This document shows positions 8,110-17,327 of a stretch of 64,000 nucleotides of DNA, piece after piece. The DNA comes from an uncultured Chitinophaga sp. (GTDB lineage Bacteria > Bacteroidota > Bacteroidia > Cytophagales > Cyclobacteriaceae), in NCBI GenBank assembly GCA_902168205.1, contig CABHOK010000017.1, forward strand, positions 155,790 to 219,789. The letters are read 5' to 3'. Numbering within the stretch: position 1 is the first letter of the stretch; each line of letters starts with the position of its first letter. Below the pieces are notes generated by a model that had not been told where the DNA came from, ran no database searches, and worked only from the letters and a program-made list of their open reading frames with translations. Position numbers and translations under genes: made by a program.

Positions 8110-9228
8110 TTACTTATAGTACGTTACTTCAACGCGGAAGCGCGGATCGATGGCTCCCAATCTATCGTAAGCAGATTTTGATATTTTGATAACCACTTTA
8201 TCCGTAAGTGCTGTATCCGGAAGTTTACCCATTACGCGTACAAATACTTCGCGGTTGTTCAACTCGTTTCTCACTTTTAATATAGTACCTACAGGAGCGG
8301 TGCGATGGAGCGCCAGGTATTTTCGGTTGCCATCCGTTCCTTCAATCAACTCGGCTATACCTTTCTCCAAAATCTCATCTCCATTCTTTACCGATTCCGA
8401 AATACGAATTGTCTCCGTATTGGTCTTCACGGTTTCGCGCGGTGGTGTATCGTTCTTTACCGGAGGTGTATCGTTCTTGGGAACATCATTTTTCACCGGC
8501 TGTGTTGTGGTGTTCTGGCGCGCAGTAACAACCGACTGTTGTGTTGTTGCCGAAGTATCTCTCCGCACAGGCGTAGCATTGCGCGAAGGTTGTTTTACAT
8601 AAATCGTTTGTCCGATATCGAGCTCGTTGCTTTGCAGATTATTCCACTCCTTCAACTGCTGCACCGTGATGTCATATTTATTGGCGATGGAGTATAGTGT
8701 CTCTTTTGCCTCAACGGTATGTGTACTGGCTGTATTCGTTGCAGGTGTTGTTGTCTGACGAGTGGTTGTTGGCTGCGTAGCCGTATTGCTGGCTGCGAAA
8801 GTGTTTCGTTTTTTAATAACAATCTCTTGTCCGATCGAGAGCGTATTATCTTTCAGATTATTCCACTGCCTGATCTCATCAACGGAAACACCATACGCTT
8901 TTGAAATGGAGAACATGGTTTCCTTGGCAGCCACTACGTGAATGATGCCACCTCCTCCTGCAGCTTTTGTATTTGTTGCTGCCGGAGTCGTTTTTGTATA
9001 TGGAACTTTTAGTATCTGTCCGATTGAAAGACCTGAACTTGCCGAAGGGTTATATTGAACAATAGCATCTACCGTTGTACCGTAGCGCTTCGATATTCCA
9101 TATAACGTTTCCTTCTCACCCACCTGGTGAACAACAAAGATTTTTCCATTGACAGTCTCAATGCCCAGTGAGTCCTGAGCGTGCGGCTGAAAAAATAAAG
9201 CACCCGCGTAAATCAATACATTCATCAT
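8110..9228 (-). CDS. LysM repeat protein with C-terminal RlpA-like domain
   Basis: A 372-residue exported protein. A short signal peptide (to about residue 17) precedes three LysM peptidoglycan-binding modules at about 30-75, 95-138 and 172-213. Each carries the ETLYGISKRYG / ETMFSISKAYG / ETLYSIANKYD motif and a conserved IGQ. The linkers are rich in Thr, Gln and Asn. The last 100 residues (from about 273) look like the double-psi beta-barrel of RlpA (ALHRTAPVGTILKVRNELN, then VRVMGKLPDT). The domain resembles lytic-transglycosylase-type barrels, but I did not confirm catalytic residues. It probably binds and possibly remodels the cell wall. Its start overlaps the end of the upstream DUF4905 gene by 4 bp, so the two are cotranscribed and likely translationally coupled. 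Confidence 0.85.
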   Translation of the reverse strand: MMNVLIYAGALFFQPHAQDSLGIETVNGKIFVVHQVGEKETLYGISKRYGTTVDAIVQYNPSASSGLSIGQILKVPYTKTTPAATNTKAAGGGGIIHVVAAKETMFSISKAYGVSVDEIRQWNNLKDNTLSIGQEIVIKKRNTFAASNTATQPTTTRQTTTPATNTASTHTVEAKETLYSIANKYDITVQQLKEWNNLQSNELDIGQTIYVKQPSRNATPVRRDTSATTQQSVVTARQNTTTQPVKNDVPKNDTPPVKNDTPPRETVKTNTETIRISESVKNGDEILEKGIAELIEGTDGNRKYLALHRTAPVGTILKVRNELNNREVFVRVMGKLPDTALTDKVVIKISKSAYDRLGAIDPRFRVEVTYYK

Positions 9229-10007
9229 AAAAAATAACTTATCAGCTCACGTTTATTCTTCACGAAAATTACACATCCTGAGAGGATGAAAAAAGTATCC
9301 TGGCCGATTCCTTTTAAGGACTCATCCAGTTTTTCATGCAGCAATAACTCGCCTGCATGCGACAATACTAACAAATAATTCGCCAGATCATTCTCTTTCG
9401 TGTAGTACGAAATAAAAATCTTCGAATCATATTCCAGATACTCCAACGCAACAACGGGCAATAAATTTAGCCTGGTCTCTAAAAATATTTTAACAGTGTT
9501 AAAGTACGAAGTTCCTTCGGAATAAAGCGAAGGTCGTATCACCGGCTCGTCTTTTTTTGCCGAGACTTCAGTCCATGATTCTTTCAGTTCTTTCCCCGAA
9601 TGTAAATCAAGCACTACATCTTTCGCGCCCAGTTTTGAGGAAACTCCCAACACTCTGCCAGGAGCAACTGACACAATCGAGAAATCATTATGCCACCACA
9701 ACAATTTCAGGTCTTTACCCGAACAGCCCAATATTCCTTTTTTATCCGGATTGTTTGTGTCGAGGTATATTGTAAAAAGTATAACGCCCTCAGCCGCGGC
9801 ACTCAGGTTAACCCACCACGGTTCATCCAGTTTTATATGCTGCCAGCGAAATGTATCCGTTGCATAGTGCCATGCAGAAAATGTTACGAGGCGCTCTTCA
9901 TGACTGCGCTCTTCAACCAGCAAAAGCGATTCTTCCGGCAGCACCGCGGTGTTCCACACAAGACCGTTGAAGCGATGTGAAAACTTACGTTTCAGTCTTT
10001 CTGTCAA
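9225..10007 (-). CDS. DUF4905-type protein of unknown function
   Basis: A 260-residue protein matching my memory of the Bacteroidota DUF4905 family, with the opening FSHRFNGLVWNT and a repeated pattern of beta-strands that suggests a beta-propeller-like fold. There is no signal peptide or membrane span. Its stop overlaps the LysM protein start (ATGA-type, 4 bp), and this pairing is what ties it to envelope biology. It is divergent from the nfeD-type gene. The function is not known. Confidence 0.7.
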   Translation of the reverse strand: MTERLKRKFSHRFNGLVWNTAVLPEESLLLVEERSHEERLVTFSAWHYATDTFRWQHIKLDEPWWVNLSAAAEGVILFTIYLDTNNPDKKGILGCSGKDLKLLWWHNDFSIVSVAPGRVLGVSSKLGAKDVVLDLHSGKELKESWTEVSAKKDEPVIRPSLYSEGTSYFNTVKIFLETRLNLLPVVALEYLEYDSKIFISYYTKENDLANYLLVLSHAGELLLHEKLDESLKGIGQDTFFILSGCVIFVKNKRELISYFL

Positions 10008-10073
10008 CTTCGTTTAATTGGTTATTTTAGTGCAAGTATAGAAGATTGACCTTTGGATTGGAAGTTTAAATTC

Positions 10074-11405
10074 ATGAAGACCCTGCCTGTATTACTGTTG
10101 AGTTTTTTGTTGCTTTCTTTTTCGGCCGTGGCACAGAAGAAGAATGTGATGATTATGGAGATCAAGCAGGAAATTGATCCGCGCATGACGCGCTATGTTG
10201 AACTCGCCCTGCAACATGCTGAAGAAACAAAAGCCGATATCGTAATTATTGAAATGGATACCTATGGTGGTGTGCTGACGGATGCAAAAGATATTGTTGA
10301 CAAAATCATGGCTTTCAAAAATCCGGTGTGGGTATTTATCAATTCAGATGCTGCTTCTGCCGGTGCGCTGATTTCTATTGCATGTGATAGTATCTATATG
10401 GCACCTGCCGCCAGCATTGGTGCTGCTACGGTTGTAGATGGAAGCGGTGGTAAAGCTCCCGATAAATATCAGTCGTATATGCGCTCCATAATGCGCGCCA
10501 CGGCAGAAGAAAACAAACGCGATCCGCGTATAGCAGAAGGCATGGTAGATGAAAGCGTTGTGATTGACAGCGTTAAGAAAGAAGGACAGATAATTACATT
10601 CTCTACATCCGAAGCGATCAAACATGGTTACTGCGAAGCCAAGGTTGAATCCATCAACGAGATACTGCAACGAAATAAGGTTACCGACTACGAGATCGAT
10701 TATTATCAACTAAGCGCTACGGATAAAGTTGTAGCGTTCTTTCTCAACCCGTTTATCAGTGGACTTCTTATACTCGTGATCATTGCCGGAATATATTTCG
10801 AGATGCAGGCCCCGGGTATAGGCTTTGCCGGATTAGCGGCTTTGGTAGCACTGATACTTTACCTTGTACCGTACTACTTAAACGGACTTGCCGAAAATTG
10901 GGAGATCATCGCGTTCTTCGTTGGTATAGGTTTGATCGCAGTTGAAATTTTTATTCTGCCCGGGTTTGGTGTAGCAGGCGTTTCGGGTATAGTTCTGGTG
11001 ATCGGATCGCTCGTACTCATCATGATCAACAACGATGCGTTTGATTTTGAGTTTGTACGCATGAATGATATACTCTATGCACTGGCCGCTGCTATAGGCG
11101 GACTACTCGGAGGCACGGTACTTTTATTTGCGGGAGGCGCCAGACTTGCCGATACCCGCTTTTACAAACGTGTCGCGTTGGTCGATACGCAGGATCGCGC
11201 GCAAGGCTATACATCCAGCTTTAAAGAAAATATGAAAGGACAACGCGGTGTAGCCCATACGGTGCTTCGCCCCAGCGGAAAAGTTATGATCAACGATAAA
11301 CTTCACGATGCATTTACGCGTGGTGAGTATATTGAGCGCGGTGAGGAGATTGAAGTGATTGATGATGAAACTACATCCTTAAAAGTTAAGAAAGTATCTG
11401 CATGA
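10074..11405 (+). CDS. NfeD-family membrane-bound ClpP-class serine protease
   Basis: I place the start at ATG 10074 (an in-frame TTG at 10053 is less likely), because a clean signal peptide follows directly (about residues 1-20, ending AVAQ). Then comes the ClpP/SppA-like protease domain (about 24-215). Its candidate nucleophile is Ser95 in the SAGALIS motif, and the D-Y-GG strand (MDTYGGVLTD) is conserved. Several transmembrane helices follow (about 230-360), and the C-terminal NfeD OB-fold lies at about 380-443. The family acts at the membrane, often with SPFH/stomatin proteins, but none is adjacent here. Its stop overlaps the kdsB start (ATGA), giving an nfeD-kdsB-DUF3667 transcript. Confidence 0.9.
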   Translation: MKTLPVLLLSFLLLSFSAVAQKKNVMIMEIKQEIDPRMTRYVELALQHAEETKADIVIIEMDTYGGVLTDAKDIVDKIMAFKNPVWVFINSDAASAGALISIACDSIYMAPAASIGAATVVDGSGGKAPDKYQSYMRSIMRATAEENKRDPRIAEGMVDESVVIDSVKKEGQIITFSTSEAIKHGYCEAKVESINEILQRNKVTDYEIDYYQLSATDKVVAFFLNPFISGLLILVIIAGIYFEMQAPGIGFAGLAALVALILYLVPYYLNGLAENWEIIAFFVGIGLIAVEIFILPGFGVAGVSGIVLVIGSLVLIMINNDAFDFEFVRMNDILYALAAAIGGLLGGTVLLFAGGARLADTRFYKRVALVDTQDRAQGYTSSFKENMKGQRGVAHTVLRPSGKVMINDKLHDAFTRGEYIERGEEIEVIDDETTSLKVKKVSA

Positions 11406-12151
11406 AAATTTTAGGAATTATACCAGCACGCTACGCATCTACCCGTTTTCCGGCCAAGCCGCTGGTAGATATAGCGGGCAAGTCGATGATACAACGTGTA
11501 TACGAACAAGTGAAGAAGACTTCGGGTATAGCTGACGTAATTGTTGCAACGGACAATGACCTGATCTTTGATCATGTTAGGAAATTTGGCGGTGAAGTAT
11601 GTATGACGAAAGAAAATCACATTAGCGGAACGGATCGTTGCTATGAAGCACTGTCGCTTCAACCCGGTAAATATGACTATGTGATCAACATACAGGGTGA
11701 TGAGCCATTTATACAGCCATCACAAATAGAATTACTCGCTTCGAAATTAAACGGCCAGACCGAGATTGCCACGCTGATCAAAGCAATCGACAACCCGACA
11801 CAGCTGTTCAATCCGAACCTGGTAAAAGTGGTGGTGAGCAAATCCGGTGAAGCGCTATATTTCAGTCGCTCTACCATTCCGCACATTCGCAATACACCGC
11901 AAGAAGAGTGGCTGAGTAAACATACTTTTTATAAACATATAGGAATGTATGCCTACCGTGCAGACATTCTGCAACAGCTTACGCAGATCCAGGTTTCATC
12001 GCTGGAGCGGGCAGAATCATTGGAGCAATTGCGTTGGCTTGAAAACGGCTTTAAAATTATGGTGGCCGAAACGAAGGAAGAGACTGTGGGGATTGATACA
12101 CCAGATGATCTGAAACATGCCCTTAATCTCATAACCTCTCATGAATTGTAA
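11402..12151 (+). CDS. kdsB: 3-deoxy-manno-octulosonate cytidylyltransferase (CMP-KDO synthetase)
   Basis: A 249-residue enzyme that activates KDO with CTP to make CMP-KDO for the lipopolysaccharide inner core. The nucleotide-binding motif PARYASTRFPAKPL starts at residue 8. INIQGDEPFI (about residue 97), the metal-binding Asp region, and the C-terminal IDTPDDL are all present, and the length is standard. It overlaps the nfeD-type gene upstream by 4 bp and the DUF3667 gene downstream by 11 bp, so all three are translated from one message. Confidence 0.96.
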   Translation: MKILGIIPARYASTRFPAKPLVDIAGKSMIQRVYEQVKKTSGIADVIVATDNDLIFDHVRKFGGEVCMTKENHISGTDRCYEALSLQPGKYDYVINIQGDEPFIQPSQIELLASKLNGQTEIATLIKAIDNPTQLFNPNLVKVVVSKSGEALYFSRSTIPHIRNTPQEEWLSKHTFYKHIGMYAYRADILQQLTQIQVSSLERAESLEQLRWLENGFKIMVAETKEETVGIDTPDDLKHALNLITSHEL

Positions 12152-12881
12152 AAACTGCGATGCAGCCACGCAAGGTAAATTTTGTTCATCATGCGGTCAG
12201 CAGATAGATACGCACCGGATCACCGTTCCGCATTTATCGCATGAACTTATACATGCACTGACGCACGCTGACAAAGGATTTTTACTGTTGCTGAAAGACC
12301 TTGTTACCAAACCCGGTATTGTAGCGCGGCAATACGTTGAAGGCAAACGCAAAAAATATTTTAATCCGTTAAGCTTCATTGTTATTACAACTGCGCTATC
12401 GGCCCTTATAAGTTTCAAGGCCGGATATTTCGAAGCCCTTACTTACCCGCAATCGAAACGACAACCTCCACTACCCTACTATCGCGAGAGCATGGAGTTT
12501 ATGGTTGGCCATGGAAAAGTACTCGGCCTCGTATTGATACTACCGCTGCTTGCATTCTTTGCCTGGATATTTTTTAAACGTTCGCGGTTTAACTTTGCCG
12601 AAAGCTTTGTGCTTCACTCCTTCGTAATCGGTGAGACCAATATACTTCGTGTACTCGTATTTATACCCGCGTTTCTGCTTGCACCTCACGCTATCGGCAT
12701 AAACGATGCTGTATTCAGTGTTGTATTTCAGGTATACCTGATCATTGCCTATAAACAGTTTTACCAGGGGAATATACTGTTGGTGATCGTGAAATCACTG
12801 CTGATCCGTATCCTGTTTATTATATTCTACTGGCTGCTGATCTGGAGCTTTGTAGCGGCAACACACGGGTTGTTCGGGTAG
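12141..12881 (+). CDS. DUF3667-type zinc-ribbon membrane protein
   Basis: A 246-residue protein with an N-terminal zinc ribbon (Cys3, Cys6, Cys15, Cys18). A family-typical segment follows (LKDLVTKPGIVARQYVEGKRKKYFNPLSF), and then about five hydrophobic spans (roughly 77-92, 123-142, 150-180, 185-205, 215-240). DUF3667 proteins are widespread in Bacteroidota and have no assigned function. The start overlaps the 3' end of kdsB by 11 bp. Confidence 0.8.
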   Translation: MNCKNCDAATQGKFCSSCGQQIDTHRITVPHLSHELIHALTHADKGFLLLLKDLVTKPGIVARQYVEGKRKKYFNPLSFIVITTALSALISFKAGYFEALTYPQSKRQPPLPYYRESMEFMVGHGKVLGLVLILPLLAFFAWIFFKRSRFNFAESFVLHSFVIGETNILRVLVFIPAFLLAPHAIGINDAVFSVVFQVYLIIAYKQFYQGNILLVIVKSLLIRILFIIFYWLLIWSFVAATHGLFG

Positions 12882-12893
12882 TACATATATTCT

Positions 12894-13859
12894 TCAGTTC
12901 GATACAACGCCCATTACCACACGAAGCGAATTGTAATCAGCATCCGATGCTTTTACAAATCCCTCTGAGCCGTAAAGCTCTAGCAGCATTTGTTTGCCTT
13001 TGGATTCTGTCGCCAGTTTTACCAGTGCAACGTATAGCTTACGTGCAGCTTCGGGGTTAAAGTTTTTGGAGAACACAATCGGGTCGTTGGGTATAGCATC
13101 CGTTTTTACCAGGGTAATTACCTTCTGCTCTACATCCGGATATTTATCCTTAAGCCGTAAGCGGGCATCGCGCAGTGTACCGTCTGTTGCAGGAGGCGAA
13201 TAGAATGCGGCACCCGCATCAACCTTGCCTTCGTATACCAGCTTTACAACTTCATCATGCTTCTTAACGAAAATTTCTTTGGAAGGCGTCACATTATTTT
13301 TCTCCAGCATCTTTTTCGGATAGAGATAACCGGAGGTTGAAAGTTCATCGGTATAGGCAATTGTTTTTCCCTGAAGATCCTTAATTGATTTTATACCGGA
13401 AGAAGCACGCGTCAGAATCTGTCCATAATATACCGAGTGACCGAAACGAACCGTGCGCAGCTTTACAACAGCACCATGTTTTTTATTGGCCAGCACGTAA
13501 CTCTGACTACTCATGATAGCGAAGCACGATTTGCTGGTTCCAAAGTAATCTACCATTTCATCGTACGATGACGGGATCGTCATGCGAATCTCAAGGCCCG
13601 TTTCTTTCTCCAGGTAATCTTTAATAAATGCACCATTCTTGTTGAGCAGCTCGGTAGATATAGACGGTGTCAGATAAAAATTTATAGCTTCCGCCTGTTG
13701 TGCCCGCAATGGCATGGATGAAAAATATAGCAGCAGGAAGAAGACAACGATGCCTGCAATTTTACGACCCGACAAATCGGGGTGAATAATACTTACATGA
13801 CTATACCGGAAGTAAGGGATATTCGAAGCAGGTTGCTTCAGTAGTTCAGGATGTATCAT
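12894..13859 (-). CDS. PhnD-like periplasmic solute-binding protein, without transporter genes
   Basis: A 321-residue protein of the PhnD/SsuA/transferrin-like superfamily. From about residue 57 it shows the two-lobed binding-protein pattern: FYLTPSISTELL, an inter-lobe DLQGKTIAYTDELSTSGYLYP segment, and VYEGKVDAGAAFYSPP. The hydrophobic export signal is at about residues 33-53, preceded by an unusually long polar stretch, so translation may start at a later codon. No phosphonate/phosphite permease or ATPase gene lies nearby, so this may be a sensor or scavenging component. The ligand is unknown. It is divergent from the cyclotransferase lipoprotein. Confidence 0.82.
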   Translation of the reverse strand: MIHPELLKQPASNIPYFRYSHVSIIHPDLSGRKIAGIVVFFLLLYFSSMPLRAQQAEAINFYLTPSISTELLNKNGAFIKDYLEKETGLEIRMTIPSSYDEMVDYFGTSKSCFAIMSSQSYVLANKKHGAVVKLRTVRFGHSVYYGQILTRASSGIKSIKDLQGKTIAYTDELSTSGYLYPKKMLEKNNVTPSKEIFVKKHDEVVKLVYEGKVDAGAAFYSPPATDGTLRDARLRLKDKYPDVEQKVITLVKTDAIPNDPIVFSKNFNPEAARKLYVALVKLATESKGKQMLLELYGSEGFVKASDADYNSLRVVMGVVSN

Positions 13860-13982
13860 GGTTATAACTGGTTGTTTGTAAAGATAAAAGAACCTTTTAA
13901 AAGAGATACTACCCTTGTTGCAAACTCCTGTTGGGGATTAGCAATAATTTTATTTCATTTCGAGGTAAATCAATGAATTGCA

Positions 13983-14777
13983 ATGAAAACCTATTTTTTC
14001 AGGCTGTTAACCGTTGTTCTTTTTAGTGTGATAGCTTCTTCGTGTGGTGGTAAAAAGGACGGTGAAGTAAAAACAACGCGCGACAGCCTGTCGTTGCACT
14101 ATACCGTAATCAGCACCCTTCCACACAATGCAGAAGCATATACTCAAGGCTTAACGATCTATGATAACAAGATACTGGAGAGTACCGGACAGAATAACCG
14201 GTCGTGGATTGCCGAAGTAAATCCGGGCTCCGGACAACACGATAAAAAAGTAACATTGCCGGGCCAGTATTTCGGAGAAGGCATTACGGTGTTGAATGAT
14301 AAAATATACCAGCTCACGTGGCAAAATAAAGTTGGCTTTGTGTACGATGCAAAAACATACCAGCAACTTCGCGAATTCAAATATGATACCGAGGGATGGG
14401 GCATTACCCATGACAACAAAAATCTGATCATGAGCGATGGCAGCGAAAAATTGTACTACCTGGACACTACGAGTCTTAAGCCTGTAAAGACAATAACGGT
14501 GATGGATGGCGGAACACGCGTAAAGAAACTGAACGAGCTCGAGTATATTAACGGGTATATATATGCCAATGTGTATGAAACTACCTGGATACTGAAGATT
14601 GATCCGGCTACCGGAAAGGTTGTAGGGAGAATCGACTTCTCTCCCATCGGCAATGAAATCAGAAGTATGTATCCGAATGCCGATGTGTTAAATGGTATAG
14701 CCTACGACCCCAAATCAAAAGCGCTGTTGCTAACCGGCAAGCTGTGGCCTAAATCGTACCTGATCAGACTGCAATAA
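13983..14777 (+). CDS. Glutaminyl-peptide cyclotransferase-type lipoprotein
   Basis: A 264-residue lipoprotein with Cys21 in the lipobox (ASSC, followed by GGKKDGE). It belongs to the bacterial/plant glutamine cyclotransferase family, a five-bladed beta-propeller that converts N-terminal Gln to pyroglutamate. Family motifs seen are PHNAEAYTQGL near residue 46, TQGL/ILESTGQ, the YFGEGIT segment, the LNELEYINGYIYANVY segment near residue 180, and LNGIAYDP near the C-terminus. It is monocistronic and acts in the periplasm or on the outer membrane. Confidence 0.92.
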   Translation: MKTYFFRLLTVVLFSVIASSCGGKKDGEVKTTRDSLSLHYTVISTLPHNAEAYTQGLTIYDNKILESTGQNNRSWIAEVNPGSGQHDKKVTLPGQYFGEGITVLNDKIYQLTWQNKVGFVYDAKTYQQLREFKYDTEGWGITHDNKNLIMSDGSEKLYYLDTTSLKPVKTITVMDGGTRVKKLNELEYINGYIYANVYETTWILKIDPATGKVVGRIDFSPIGNEIRSMYPNADVLNGIAYDPKSKALLLTGKLWPKSYLIRLQ

Positions 14778-14812
14778 CAAACTATATTTCCTGGAACGTT
14801 ACACGGTGCTGA

Positions 14813-15334
14813 TCAGATCGACTGATTAGCCAGTGCTGCCAGACTCTTGGAAACCTTGATCTGTCGCTTGTCCAATTCGGTGTTGTTGATATCGAAACGC
14901 AGTGTGCTGTTTTCCATTACTACAAAACTGAAGCCAGCACCTTTCTTGAATAAGCCTTCGCGTTCGCCAATGATGAGCACCGGTTTACCTTGTGTGAATT
15001 TGAGTATATCATCCAGCGCACTGCTCTTGCCATCGGCTATATATACTATCTGCGACTGGCCTACAGCATCTACATTATCGGCCTGACTTACTTTTACGAT
15101 ATGGCCGTTGACATTTTTACCATTCTGTTTCAGCAGCTCATCGTAGATCTTCGATTTGCCGAATACAGTGATGTGCAATTCCCCATTCTGTTCCGGCCAT
15201 GACGAATACTTGGCGATGTTGATAACAAACAATGAATATACCTGGTAGTTGGTTGTTTGTGCATGAGCCGATACTGCCATCACCACAAAAACTATAATAG
15301 AAAGTATAACGTGACGCATATCCTTATTTAGCAA
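14813..15334 (-). CDS. YfiR/DUF4154-family periplasmic protein
   Basis: A 173-residue protein with a signal peptide (to about residue 25, ending AHAQ). It continues with the YfiR core: VYSLFVINIAKYSSWPEQ, a VFGKSKIYDELLK strand-helix, and a late RFDINNTELDKRQIKVSKSLAALA helix. In Pseudomonas YfiR is a periplasmic repressor of the diguanylate cyclase YfiN. In Bacteroidota DUF4154 proteins commonly neighbour TonB receptors and sensor kinases. Here it overlaps the TonB receptor gene by 11 bp and follows it, so the pair is coupled, but no cyclase or kinase gene follows. Confidence 0.85.
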   Translation of the reverse strand: MLNKDMRHVILSIIVFVVMAVSAHAQTTNYQVYSLFVINIAKYSSWPEQNGELHITVFGKSKIYDELLKQNGKNVNGHIVKVSQADNVDAVGQSQIVYIADGKSSALDDILKFTQGKPVLIIGEREGLFKKGAGFSFVVMENSTLRFDINNTELDKRQIKVSKSLAALANQSI

Positions 15335-17327
15335 AGTTGAGCTGATACGAAAGTTTAACTACATATTCGCGACTGCGGCCCGGTATAGGTCCGTAACCAC
15401 CGTTGTATGCCTGCGGTATAGCGGGTCGTTCATTGAGTATATCATAAGCACCAACACCTGCTGTTAATCCCGGGAGGAGATTTCTGTAGTTCAGAAATGC
15501 ATTGGCCACAACATACGGATCGAGTGCTGTGCTTATCGCGTTGCCATCATCATCAACCGCAGTATACGCATATCGCTTGCTTGCATAGATGAACGTTGGG
15601 TTGAAGCTTAATTTCGAAGTGAGGTTAAAATTGGTATTGAGTGTAATCTTGTGAGTTGGAAAACCAACGTACTGTCTATCGGTCTGGCTTACTTCATATA
15701 CTTCTACTGTATTGCTCTTGATAGCCTGACTGAACGAGTATGTAAGATGGGCATACCATGTTTTCTGGCGAACGCTGTACACTACTTCTATACCTTTACT
15801 GCCACTCTTCTGCGAGTTTTCATACCATTCCTGAAATGTTTCGTCTTCACCTTCCGAACCGTAGATCATAACGTTTCGTGTGCTGATGCTGAATGCGTTT
15901 ACCGCCAGCAACATCTCCGGAGTAAACTGATAGCCGAGTTCCAACTCAAACACGTCAGACTTCTCCGGTTTGATCTTATCATTCAACGCTATATTTATAT
16001 TCTGCAATGAGGGCGCACGAAACGCCTGGCTATATAAAACCTTGAAGTGAAAGTTTTCGATCTTCTTGGTCAAAGCCAGTCGTGGTACAAAAGCGCCACC
16101 GTAGCGGTTGTTCTTTTCATAACGAAATCCTACGGTAGCATTTGCCAACCGATGTTTGAATAATGCCTGCGCGTAGAATGCGTAATTGGAAAGTGTTAAT
16201 GAACGGTCTCCGGCAAACGTGCTCAGCACCGTTTCATAATCTCCATGATCGCGAAAATATATAGCACCGAAATTTATACTGGTTTTGCGTGAAGCGTTAT
16301 ACTCACCATCCGCTTGCGCATAGAGGCGAGTAGCCTGTGCTTCAAAATCCGGGTCCTTGTTTTCCTTCGGACCGTATGTCCATGGACGCTGATCTGTAAA
16401 TTTCAGTTGAGGTGTTAATTTGAATTTATCATTGATCTTCCACGCGTAGCGCAGATCTGCAAAGAAGTTTTTGAATGACACATCTACCTGCGGATCGGAC
16501 GTTTTAAATTCATCATACATCGTACGCAGGTATAAATCTTTATACCGCAGGCCGAGGTTAATATTCATGGGATCGGCCGTAGAAACTTTCGCAAGATTCT
16601 GATTAATATAGTTTGTATTACCATTGTAGGCGTTCTGTATCGGGTCATCGTGGTGCTGATCATCGCTTACAATACCTGCACCTTTAAAGAAAGAAAAATC
16701 CCACGCCAGTGATTCTGTTTTTCGGGAAGCCATAACACCAGCATTGGTACGCCCGGTAGCATCAGCATGAAAACCACCCGTACCATAAATAGCAACTCCG
16801 TTGAGACTCTCCGCTGCCTTGGTAATTATATTGATAACGCCATACTCGGCAGAACCTCCGTAGATAGCAGAACCCGGACCGCGAATAATTTCAATCCGTT
16901 CCACAGCATCTATAGGGAAGCGATTTCCTACAGCAACAGACTGGTATAATAAATCATTGAAGGGTTGTCCATCCATCATCACCAATACTTTCCCTTCGTT
17001 GGCCCAACTGCCGCGCAGACCAATGCCCATTACAAACTGCAGGTCTTGCATAACATCAAAGCCCGGCACAAGGCGCAGCACATCGGTAAGATCGCGGGCA
17101 CCGCTGTTCTGAATTTCTTCAGCGGTAATTATACTCAGGATGCCTGGTGTCTCACGTGATGAGAGCTTTTGTGCAGATACACCTACGTTTTTATTCAATA
17201 ACTTTTGCAGGTCACTTTCTTTCGTAAAAGCGTTGAGGTTCATTAACGAATCAAGATCCTGGGCTGATAGTAAAGATTGAGATAGGATGAGAAAAAGAAG
17301 AGTAGCGATTAGCCTCCACTGCTGCAT
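15324..17327 (-). CDS. TonB-dependent outer-membrane receptor (BtuB/CirA-like)
   Basis: A 667-residue receptor, much shorter than the SusC type. The signal peptide runs to about residue 22. A plug domain follows (about 45-165, with TAEEIQNSGARDLTDVLRL, PGFDVMQ, IEIIRGPGSAIYGG), then a barrel that ends with a C-terminal aromatic-containing strand (YVVKLSYQLNF). It has no N-terminal carboxypeptidase-like or signalling domain. The substrate is unknown, and the upstream region shows no cobalamin riboswitch box that I can recognise. Its 3' end overlaps the YfiR-type gene by 11 bp. Confidence 0.93.
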   Translation of the reverse strand: MQQWRLIATLLFLILSQSLLSAQDLDSLMNLNAFTKESDLQKLLNKNVGVSAQKLSSRETPGILSIITAEEIQNSGARDLTDVLRLVPGFDVMQDLQFVMGIGLRGSWANEGKVLVMMDGQPFNDLLYQSVAVGNRFPIDAVERIEIIRGPGSAIYGGSAEYGVINIITKAAESLNGVAIYGTGGFHADATGRTNAGVMASRKTESLAWDFSFFKGAGIVSDDQHHDDPIQNAYNGNTNYINQNLAKVSTADPMNINLGLRYKDLYLRTMYDEFKTSDPQVDVSFKNFFADLRYAWKINDKFKLTPQLKFTDQRPWTYGPKENKDPDFEAQATRLYAQADGEYNASRKTSINFGAIYFRDHGDYETVLSTFAGDRSLTLSNYAFYAQALFKHRLANATVGFRYEKNNRYGGAFVPRLALTKKIENFHFKVLYSQAFRAPSLQNINIALNDKIKPEKSDVFELELGYQFTPEMLLAVNAFSISTRNVMIYGSEGEDETFQEWYENSQKSGSKGIEVVYSVRQKTWYAHLTYSFSQAIKSNTVEVYEVSQTDRQYVGFPTHKITLNTNFNLTSKLSFNPTFIYASKRYAYTAVDDDGNAISTALDPYVVANAFLNYRNLLPGLTAGVGAYDILNERPAIPQAYNGGYGPIPGRSREYVVKLSYQLNFAK

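Noticed and set aside
10053..10073. TTG at 10053 as the start of the NfeD-type gene
   Set aside because: ATG at 10074 gives a standard signal peptide directly, whereas the extra seven residues place charged and aromatic residues before it.
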